NCBI GenBank assembly: GCA_036376245.1
Contig: DASVAS010000072.1
Location: forward strand, 1-64,000
Length of the DNA: 64,000 bases
From: DATARR01 sp036376245
GTDB taxonomy: Bacteria; Acidobacteriota; Thermoanaerobaculia; Multivoradales; UBA5704
Direction: 5' to 3'
Part shown: positions 58,901 to 64,000 of the stretch, piece after piece
Layout of the letters: each line of letters opens with the position of its first letter
Numbering within the stretch: position 1 is the first letter of the stretch
Notes under the pieces: generated by a model
The model's database searches: none
Told to the model about the DNA's origin: nothing
Seen by the model: only the letters and a program-made list of their open reading frames with translations
Made by a program: the position numbers and the translations under genes

Positions 58901-60483
58901 GGCTGGATCTGGAGCGGCAGGACGGTGCTCGATTCGCTGCCGGTCTCCACGCCGGAGAAGAAGCCGTACCGGTTCGCCGCGCCGTTGACCACCTGGATGC
59001 TGCCGCTCGCCGAGGAATACTCGCCGATGTTGCGCGCCGGGCGCAGGGCGATGCTGGCGTTCGCGGCGCCGTTCGTCTGGCTGTTGACGGTGAACGCGGT
59101 CCCCTGGACCTGGAAATGAAAGCGGACGTCGAGCTGGGTCTGTCCCGGCAGCAGGTTGGCGACCACGGAGCCGTAATCGAAGATCACGTACGACGTGAAC
59201 TTCGCCCCGGCGCTGGGCACGGAAATGCCGTCGTCCTGCTGGTGGGCCTGCGCCGAGGCCGCGTACGCCTCGATGGCCGATTCGCTGAGGCTGGTCTTAC
59301 GCTTGATCCGGAAGTGGTCGATGATCAGCTCGGTGCTGGTCTTCGCCGGCTCGGGCACGCAGAGCGGCTGGAAGCTCGCGGCGCACAGGCCGTCCTGCCA
59401 GGTGAGCATCTCCACCGGCTTGGCCAGGAACGCGTGCCGGACGCCGCCGTAGGTGCCGCTGCCCACGATGACGCCCTCGTCGCCGATCGAATGGGCGGCG
59501 TCGAGATGCCAGGGCTTGCAGTTGTCCGGATGGCCGTCGCGGCAGGTCGGGAGCATCATCTCGTTCAGATCCCAGGCCTGGATGCCTTCCCACAGCACCG
59601 CCCGGGTCTCGCCGCCGCCGCCCGCGTAGCCGACGATGCGGCCGCTGGAGAGCTGGAGGTCGCGCGCCGCGGAATCGCCGCCCGCGGCCGGCAGCTCGGT
59701 CAGGCCGGTGTCCGACCGCCAGCGGAAGGCGCGGGCGTTCCCCGGCGCGCCGACCTGGCCGACGGTGGTGAGCACGCCGGACGAGCTGAACAGGCGATAG
59801 GCCACGCTGGGCTCGGTCCCGAGCGGATAGACCACCGCGTTCGTCGACCGCTTGGGATACCAGAGCGCGAACCGTCCCTGGTGCTGCCCGGCCGTCACCG
59901 GATCGGTCGTGGAGCCGGTGATGGCGAAGGCCGCGCTGGTCCCGGACACCGGCATCACGGTCGGCGCGAACGACGGTATCAGCCAGTAGGCCGCGCGGCG
60001 CTCGCCGGAGACGGTGACCTCGCCGGCGACCTGGCCGACGGAGTCGATGCCCCAGGCGACGCCGCTGGAGCTGCCGGTGGGGAGGCGGAAGAGCTGAGGC
60101 AGGATGCTGCCGTCGCTCTGCTTGGTCCACAGCGCGGGCCGGTCGTTCCCCGCCGCGTCGCGGGTGAGCCCCAGGGCCGTGACATCCCCCTTGAAATCGA
60201 AGACCTCGCTCAACACGTCGGACCCGACCGGACAGAACGCCCGCCGCACCCCCGTCCGGCTTTCGTAGAGGAATCCCGCGCGCGGCACGGACCCCGGGCA
60301 GATCGGCGTTTCGAGCGCGCCCGCCGTGACCCCCAGGCCGATGTTGCGCACCCGGTAGGCGTCGCCCGGTCCGAGGTCCGAGACCGAGTAGTATCGTGGG
60401 GGAGACGTGCTCTGCGCGTAGACGGCGGCGGAGCCGAGGAAAGCCAGGGCCAGGGACGCGAGGCGAAGGACGAAGCGGTCCAT
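55999..60483 (-). CDS. Giant secreted protein: HAF repeats, lipase-like hydrolase, Ig-like and dockerin-like repeats
   Basis: A 1,494-residue exported protein (signal peptide MDRFVLRLASLALAFLGSAA, cleavage near VYAQS). In order: HAF-type extracellular repeats (30-360: YYSVSDLGPGD, AWGIDSVGQVAGEV, SIGDEGVIVGSGTYGG); a beta-rich middle (400-950); and an alpha/beta-hydrolase near 970-1090 with PPVVLVHGVWSDGASW and VFGHSMGGILSRIY (Ser in GHSMGG). A bacterial Ig-like/BIG2 domain follows (about 1340-1410), then two EF-hand dockerin-type repeats (GDADGDGAVGLSDFLEL and DADGDGDVDRADYDAFLL) and a final DADGNGVPDEC. It probably hydrolyses esters outside the cell. GGAGG precedes ATG 60483. Confidence 0.88.
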   Translation of the reverse strand: MDRFVLRLASLALAFLGSAAVYAQSTSPPRYYSVSDLGPGDAYRVRNIGLGVTAGALETPICPGSVPRAGFLYESRTGVRRAFCPVGSDVLSEVFDFKGDVTALGLTRDAAGNDRPALWTKQSDGSILPQLFRLPTGSSSGVAWGIDSVGQVAGEVTVSGERRAAYWLIPSFAPTVMPVSGTSAAFAITGSTTDPVTAGQHQGRFALWYPKRSTNAVVYPLGTEPSVAYRLFSSSGVLTTVGQVGAPGNARAFRWRSDTGLTELPAAGGDSAARDLQLSSGRIVGYAGGGGETRAVLWEGIQAWDLNEMMLPTCRDGHPDNCKPWHLDAAHSIGDEGVIVGSGTYGGVRHAFLAKPVEMLTWQDGLCAASFQPLCVPEPAKTSTELIIDHFRIKRKTSLSESAIEAYAASAQAHQQDDGISVPSAGAKFTSYVIFDYGSVVANLLPGQTQLDVRFHFQVQGTAFTVNSQTNGAANASIALRPARNIGEYSSASGSIQVVNGAANRYGFFSGVETGSESSTVLPLQIQPFTGSGLEVRIEGSVGASALASGSPTYGEGSASVVFCAEDPRSITLADGTPLAELGIKYTLWPTVRVDPEQKEDFPCRNPLEGLPAEGTVCPSGGPASILRVEAPPALQAGQTIELLVSASPAGGSLTATVPSRNATIERTGPCTTYPDGNARCPVRVRADATLPLESVVVVRVRYDHPQGCQAERNVTLPVSRLEIVDPISGDAPRLLDSATPLGSQPAQFIRRDPALLATMGARVRGLAADGVTPVILRFRAPGAGSVTFTLADDRGSRDPARAGRLADLLGQPATTANPVTVAARQVGSAWWAFAVLTAPIDFVRPGVAGDADLGQSKPRQLDLTAVFAPSGGGSSLTVTRKVDLVRPPVVLVHGVWSDGASWKWPLLRDGRFFVYPHDYEPHAGKSFLENQSQVWWGVNNAFQAFRKKGFAVTQADVFGHSMGGILSRIYAGGRIYAQLRGTPADVARAHEYREPANFYTGTLHKLVIIDSPQLGSPIANYVVARPALREAFILLSEPRAAGGAMEDLRRGGTAVQSLPPIGLPVHAFVGQGGRQWVQNQPPVFTHWAGILIQMMALSGAANFMDNLFLPEPDYDVIVGVCSQRAGLPAGAAVGPVTSDPFQAMHTSNTSSADYNRAAIDLLNKPVADPAFAAGLPIPSISPLSLCTPQTALLAEAPEAEPKLLLAEKTEPVIVEGGLVIATPSPEATVTAGSTLPVTVAGAAGFTPVRIFLRYGHGFTGVEAASFDDVVDVPTDAAGRIELVAVAEDAQGRIASASVPLRVDVPAALTGLAMSSQPLLLSATTPSASATVTGSFDDGVERDVSAAAAGTTYWSDDPTIATVDANGTVTAVKAGSTIVHAANSGLATIVEVRVSSTPGDADGDGAVGLSDFLELRACWTGPGSDPAFQTPPNACRDTFDADGDGDVDRADYDAFLLRYTGPANDCNANSQSDLTDIVEGVSADADGNGVPDEC

Positions 60484-60521
60484 CGAAAACCTCCAGGCTG
60501 ATGCGGCGGACTGTTTATCTT

Positions 60522-60527
60522 ATTCTA
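60522..60527 (-). promoter_or_regulatory. Extended -10 box (TGATAGAAT) of the giant secreted gene
   Basis: Minus-strand TGATAGAAT gives an extended -10; +1 near 60515 leaves a ~32-base leader with CTGGAGG. Confidence 0.55.
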
Positions 60528-60578
60528 TCATAGGAATAAGTTGGCTGCCCGGCGAGCCTCCCGGGTCTTCAGACTTCC

Positions 60579-61019
60579 GGGGAGAGAAACGGAACGAGCC
60601 CCCCGGACGTCGCGGCATCAGGGTGGGACGCAAGACCGGCGGGGGAGACCGCGCTCCCTCGAGTCCGGAACGCTCTCCCCGACGCCCGGACCCTCTGGGC
60701 GAGCACCCGGAAGGCTCGTCCCCGCGCCCTGGACGTCCGTACCCGCCGCCGGAACGTTCTCCCCTGCGTCCGGAGGTCTCCACCAAAAACCCGGACGTCT
60801 TCAACAAGTAGGTGGAGGTCTCTACCTGTTGGGTGGAACGCTCTACCCACTGGAAAGACGCTTCCGGCGAGTGGGTGGACGCCGCCACCCATTGGGTGGG
60901 CCGCTCCACCCAATGGGTGGAAGGCTCTACCTGTTCGGTAGAGCGCTCCAACGAGTGGGTGGCACCCTCTACCCACTGGTACGGACGATCCGGGAGCGCG
61001 AACGGACGTTCTCCCTTAT
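60579..61019. repeat. 21 tandem 21-bp near-palindromic units
   Basis: Units start every 21 bases (for example 60663, 60684, 60705, 60810, 60831). The conserved core is GGGTGGAACGCTCTACCCA, whose left (GGGTGGA) and right (TCTACCC) ends are complementary, so each unit can form a small stem. The 5' half is diverged (GTCCGGAACGCTCTCC), the 3' half is best conserved. As 21 is a multiple of three, several reading frames stay open and spell heptads (WVERSTH, GGTLYPL), but I see no supported gene in this 638-bp gap (60484-61121). It lies between divergent genes. Confidence 0.92.
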
Positions 61020-61085
61020 GCTCTTCCTATCCGGGGCCGCCGAATGCACGCATTCCCGCTCCGTGGATATCGGCCACCCGGTAAA

Positions 61086-61115
61086 TTGACCGCCATGCGA
61101 CGATCCCCATATACT
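61086..61115 (+). promoter_or_regulatory. Sigma-70 promoter giving a leaderless Uma2 mRNA
   Basis: TTGACC (61086-61091), 18-base spacer, TATACT (61110-61115), then six bases to ATG 61122. Transcription would start at or next to the A of the ATG. There is no Shine-Dalgarno, and an in-frame ATG at 61095 lies inside the promoter. Confidence 0.65.
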
Positions 61116-61121
61116 TCCTCC

Positions 61122-62009
61122 ATGGCCGAGCCCCTGCGCAACACGCCGGCCGACTGGGAGAGCGAACCGACCTCGTCTCCCGGCGCCGATCCCTTCCCCT
61201 ACGGATGGCGGATCCGGCACGTCCGCCTGCCTAGCGGCGAAGTCGCAGAGCAGCAGATCCCGCTGACGCCGGAGGACCTTCTCGACCCTCAACTGGGAGA
61301 CGTCGTGGTCCAGAGCGTAGATCACTATTGGGAGGCGCATGACGTGGCGGGTCCCCTCCGGGATCACTATGCCTCGCGGGAGGACGTCCTGGTCGCCAGC
61401 GACGTGAAGCTGCTCTGGGGGATTCAGGATCTTAAGGAGCCGGCGCCGGACGTCGCGGTCATCTTCGGAATCCGCGACAAAAAGGCGGAGCGGGAAAGCT
61501 TCAATTGCGTCGCTGAGGGTACCCGTCCCAGCCTTGTCATCGAGGTGGTCTCCTCCAAGGACGCGGAGGTGCGCCGCAATGACTACGTGGACAAGGTCAG
61601 GATCTACGAGCAGGCGGGGGTCCCCGAGTACATCATCCTCGACCCGCCGTCGCGACTGACGAAGAATCGCTTCCTGCTGACCGGCTATCGTCTGGAGGTC
61701 GGCGGGAAATACCAGCCGATCCAGCCCGACCCGAAAGGCTTCCTCCTCTCCAAAACCACCAACCTCCTCTTCGGCGCGGCCGAGGATGGCCAGACGCTTC
61801 AGGTGATCGACGCGGCTACCGGGGAACGGCTGTTGACTTCTCTTGAGGTGAAAGAGGCTCAGCAACGGGAGGCAGAGGCCCGAAAGCAGGCGGAAGAGCG
61901 AGCCGCGCAGGAAACCGCTCGTCGAAAGGAAGCGGAGGAGCGGGCCGAAGCCGCCGAAGCCGAGACCGCCCGCCTCCGGGCCGAGTTGGAGCGATACCGG
62001 GGGCAGTGA
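61122..62009 (+). CDS. Uma2-family PD-(D/E)XK putative nuclease with C-terminal coiled coil
   Basis: A 295-residue Uma2/DUF820-family protein. N-terminal DPFPYGWRIRHVRLPSGEV and PLTPEDLLDPQLGD lead into the restriction-endonuclease-like core: PAPDVAVIFG near 108 (Asp), RPSLVIEVVSSKD near 138 (Glu), DYVDKVRIYEQAGVPEYIIL near 158 (Lys). Residues 245-295 are a heptad-rich coiled coil (EARKQAEERAAQE, AEAETARLRAELER). The family is greatly expanded in some phyla and its targets are unknown. I chose ATG 61122 because it fits the leaderless promoter. A paralogue follows at once. Confidence 0.85.
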   Translation: MAEPLRNTPADWESEPTSSPGADPFPYGWRIRHVRLPSGEVAEQQIPLTPEDLLDPQLGDVVVQSVDHYWEAHDVAGPLRDHYASREDVLVASDVKLLWGIQDLKEPAPDVAVIFGIRDKKAERESFNCVAEGTRPSLVIEVVSSKDAEVRRNDYVDKVRIYEQAGVPEYIILDPPSRLTKNRFLLTGYRLEVGGKYQPIQPDPKGFLLSKTTNLLFGAAEDGQTLQVIDAATGERLLTSLEVKEAQQREAEARKQAEERAAQETARRKEAEERAEAAEAETARLRAELERYRGQ

Positions 62010-62017
62010 TTCCTCCG

Positions 62018-62842
62018 ATGGCAGCGTCTCCTCCCCGTGTCGATCCTTTTCGATTTGGATGGCGTTATCGCTACGTCCCTCAACCCAACGGCGAAGTCAT
62101 TCAAGAGCAGATCCCGCTGACGCCGGCGGATCTTCTCGATCCTCAACTGGGAGATGAGATACCGCAGACCACACAGCACTACCGGAAAGTCCATGACCTT
62201 CAGGATCAACTCCGGACTCAATTTCGTGGTCGAAAAGATGCTCTGGTCGTCTCCGACCTGAAGATGCTTTGGCGGATTCCAGGTCTCGCCGAGCCCGCGC
62301 CCGACGTCGCCGTCATCTTCGGGATTCAAGACAGGGAGACGGATCGGGACAGTTTCGATTGCATCCTCGAGGGGACTCGTCCCAGCCTCATCATTGAGGT
62401 CGTTGACTCTAGAGATCCAGAATTACGGCGCCATGACTACGAGCGGAAGGTCACGATCTACGAAAAGGTGGAGATCCCCGAGTACATCATCCTCGACCCG
62501 CCAACGCCGTCTACGAAAGGCCGTTGCCTCCTGACCGGCTATCGTCTTGGCGCCAACCAGAAATATCGGCCCATCCAGCCGGACGCGCAGGGATTTCTCC
62601 TGTCGGAAACCACGCAACTCCGGTTCGGCGTGGCTGAAGACGGTCGTAGCTTTCAGGTGATCGAGGCTGTGGCAGGAAAGCCTCTGCTCACGCTGCCGCA
62701 GATGGACGAGGCTCGGAAGCAAGCGGAAGAGCGAGCCGCGCAGGAAAAGGAGCGGGCCGAAAGGGAAGTCGAGGCCCGGAAGGCCGCCGAAGCCGAGATT
62801 GCTCGCCTCCGGGCCGAGTTGGAGCGGGCTCGGCGGGGGTAG
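62018..62842 (+). CDS. Uma2-family putative nuclease, tandem paralogue
   Basis: A 274-residue paralogue of the preceding gene, aligned along its length: VDPFRFGWRYRYVPQPNGEV, PLTPADLLDPQLGD, PAPDVAVIFGI, RPSLIIEVVDSRD, YERKVTIYEKVEIPEYIIL, FLLSETTQLRFGVAEDG and a C-terminal coiled coil RKAAEAEIARLRAELERA. ATG 62018 lies eight bases after the first gene's stop; GTG 62006 would overlap it. Active-site Asp, Glu and Lys are conserved. It is convergent, with a seven-base gap, to the STAND-TPR gene. Duplication with retained active sites suggests both are functional. Confidence 0.85.
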   Translation: MAASPPRVDPFRFGWRYRYVPQPNGEVIQEQIPLTPADLLDPQLGDEIPQTTQHYRKVHDLQDQLRTQFRGRKDALVVSDLKMLWRIPGLAEPAPDVAVIFGIQDRETDRDSFDCILEGTRPSLIIEVVDSRDPELRRHDYERKVTIYEKVEIPEYIILDPPTPSTKGRCLLTGYRLGANQKYRPIQPDAQGFLLSETTQLRFGVAEDGRSFQVIEAVAGKPLLTLPQMDEARKQAEERAAQEKERAEREVEARKAAEAEIARLRAELERARRG

Positions 62843-62849
62843 CAGGTCT

Positions 62850-64000
62850 TTAGGATTCCTGTTCGCGGAGGCGGGCGCGGATGGCTTCGACGTAGGCGGC
62901 GTCCTTTTCCGCATCCAGGTGGCCGATCTCTCGCCTGAAATCAACAAAGACCTGCATCAGGTCCGCGGCACGCTGGAGATCTCCTTCCTCCTCATACCCA
63001 AGTCCTAAATTCCAATTGGCATTGGCCTCTCCTATTCTGTCTCCGATCTCGCGAGCGATGGCGAGGTGCTGTTCGTAAAATTCGATGGCGCGGTGGGGCT
63101 CGCCGAGATCTGCGTAGGCGATACCCAGGTTGCCGAGAGCGTTGGCTTCTCCGAGCCGATCTCCGATCTCGCGAGCGATGGCGAGTTGCTGTTCGCAGAT
63201 CTCAATGGCACGGTGCGGCTCTCCCAGATTTTTATACGCGACTCCCATGTTGCCGAGGGTGTGTTCTTCTCCACGCCGGTCTACAATCTCACGTGCAATG
63301 GCAAGGTCATCCTCGTAAAACTCAATCGCACGACGCGGATCTCCAAGAAGCGCATGGCAGTTACCCAGATTGCCAAGGGTTTGTCCCTCAGTGCGCCGAT
63401 CAGCACTTTCGCGAGCAAGATCAAGTACCTGTTCGTAGAGTTCAATAGCTCGGAGAGGTTGGCCAAGGTATGTGTAAGCAAGACCAAGACTGCCGAGATG
63501 TCTCATTTCTGCGGTCCGCTCACCCAACCGCCGGGCTGCCTCAAGAGCAGCCTCTCTCCAGATAATTTGCTCTCTAGGATGGAAGCGAGTATACAAAATA
63601 TAGGTGCCCTCGACAGGATAACCACTACAAAGATACGCTGCCTCTTCAGAGACCGCAGAGTGCTTTACTGCCCAAGCTTGACCAGCCTGGATATTGCGCC
63701 GCTCAGCATCGAACATCCTTAAGCCTACAAGGATCTGCTCGCCTCCCTCCTCAAAGAGATTGTCGGCGCGGGCAAGAACTCCCAAATAATGCTTCGCATG
63801 CTTAACCCGAGCCTCTTCCTGTTCGTTCTTTTCAAACAATACAACAGCAAACTCCCGAGCCAGATCATGCAGCCGGAATCTCCTATCGTTCGAATCCCAT
63901 TCGACAAGGCTGTACCGATTCAGATCGTCCAACTCCTTCTGAGCTGAATCCTCATCCAATTCCCAGATCGCCGCTGCAGCCGCCAAATCGAACGTGTCAG
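62850..64000 (-). CDS. C-terminal part of STAND (NB-ARC-like) protein with TPR repeats, truncated by window edge
   Basis: At least 383 residues; the frame is open to the window end, so the N-terminal NTPase and any effector domain lie beyond 64000. The visible start (DTFDLAAAAAIWELDED then LNRYSLVEWDSNDRRFRLHDL) is the winged-helix that follows NB-ARC domains of AfsR/Apaf-like proteins (RLHDLAREFAVVLF). Five or six 40-residue TPRs follow (LGNLGNCHALLGDPRRAIEFY, LGNLGIAYADLGEPHRAIEFY), with nearly identical 120-bp DNA repeats. STAND-TPR proteins act as oligomerising switches in immunity or regulation. The TTG at 63986 is not a real start. Confidence 0.85.
   Translation of the reverse strand, partial: DTFDLAAAAAIWELDEDSAQKELDDLNRYSLVEWDSNDRRFRLHDLAREFAVVLFEKNEQEEARVKHAKHYLGVLARADNLFEEGGEQILVGLRMFDAERRNIQAGQAWAVKHSAVSEEAAYLCSGYPVEGTYILYTRFHPREQIIWREAALEAARRLGERTAEMRHLGSLGLAYTYLGQPLRAIELYEQVLDLARESADRRTEGQTLGNLGNCHALLGDPRRAIEFYEDDLAIAREIVDRRGEEHTLGNMGVAYKNLGEPHRAIEICEQQLAIAREIGDRLGEANALGNLGIAYADLGEPHRAIEFYEQHLAIAREIGDRIGEANANWNLGLGYEEEGDLQRAADLMQVFVDFRREIGHLDAEKDAAYVEAIRARLREQES

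Noticed and set aside
60579..61019. CRISPR array
   Set aside because: Units are contiguous with no spacers, and no cas gene is nearby.
60520..61089. Overlapping frames on both strands across the 21-bp array
   Set aside because: A 21-bp period keeps every frame open, so openness is no evidence for coding. Several frames give equally regular heptads and none has a convincing start signal.
63725..64000. TTG near 63986 as start of the STAND-TPR gene
   Set aside because: The frame stays open to the window edge with typical winged-helix residues (DTFDLAAAAA) before it, so the gene continues outside.

Overview
The window is a GC-rich bacterial chromosome segment, most likely from Acidobacteriota and probably near class Thermoanaerobaculia. 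The strongest pointer is a tandem set of three secreted proteins of the VWFA-related Acidobacterial family (24.4-26.2, 22.5-24.4 and 20.6-22.5 kb). Many large secreted proteins with no obvious pathway partners and short AT-rich -10 boxes (TAGAAT, TATACT) close to start codons also fit. No rRNA operon, phage, insertion sequence or CRISPR array is visible. All calls come from reading the sequence; no database search was run.

Layout. 0.2-2.9 kb: fatty acyl desaturase and M28 peptidase. 2.9-9.5 kb: a protease cassette, consisting of a small stand-alone domain protein and a Nal1-like trypsin-fold protease (minus strand), then divergently a TPR-CHAT caspase-like protein, an unknown protein with a Cys/Gly-rich tail, and a chymotrypsin-like protease with a zymogen-style N-terminus. 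9.8-11.3 kb: nucleotidyltransferase and a PIN-domain toxin-antitoxin pair. 11.4-14.9 kb: secreted three-repeat protein with a deacetylase-like C-terminus. 15.0-20.6 kb: CPA2 antiporter behind a structured leader, DUF2911 protein, acyl-CoA dehydrogenase and quinone oxidoreductase. 20.6-27.3 kb: VWFA triplet and CPBP protease. 27.4-36.6 kb: GlsB-like protein with a sigma-54-type promoter, SGNH hydrolase, PilZ-like protein, DUF2891, DUF885, beta-helix protein, alkaline phosphatase and cupin.

36.6-45.3 kb: heme genes hemA-hemC-hemD with a HemX/CcsA-like gene on the same strand, split by two secreted paralogues on the opposite strand, then purA. 45.3-51.1 kb: small Cys-rich protein, zinc-finger protein, sensor kinase, tRNA-Lys, prolyl oligopeptidase, YhbY and DCC protein. 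51.5-55.9 kb: four-gene ABC-transporter operon whose binding protein is fused to a peptidoglycan-binding OmpA domain. 56.0-60.5 kb: 1,494-residue secreted HAF/lipase/dockerin-like protein. 61.1-64.0 kb: two Uma2-type nucleases facing a truncated STAND-TPR gene.

The intergenic DNA is unusually structured: (i) three palindromic arrays of 9-bp GGACnnnAA units, (ii) a ~180-bp GC-rich imperfect palindrome present in both orientations plus partial copies, (iii) a 20-bp tandem repeat, and (iv) a 441-bp array of 21-bp near-palindromic units. The best candidates for an undescribed system are the CHAT/trypsin cassette and the OmpA-fused ABC operon.
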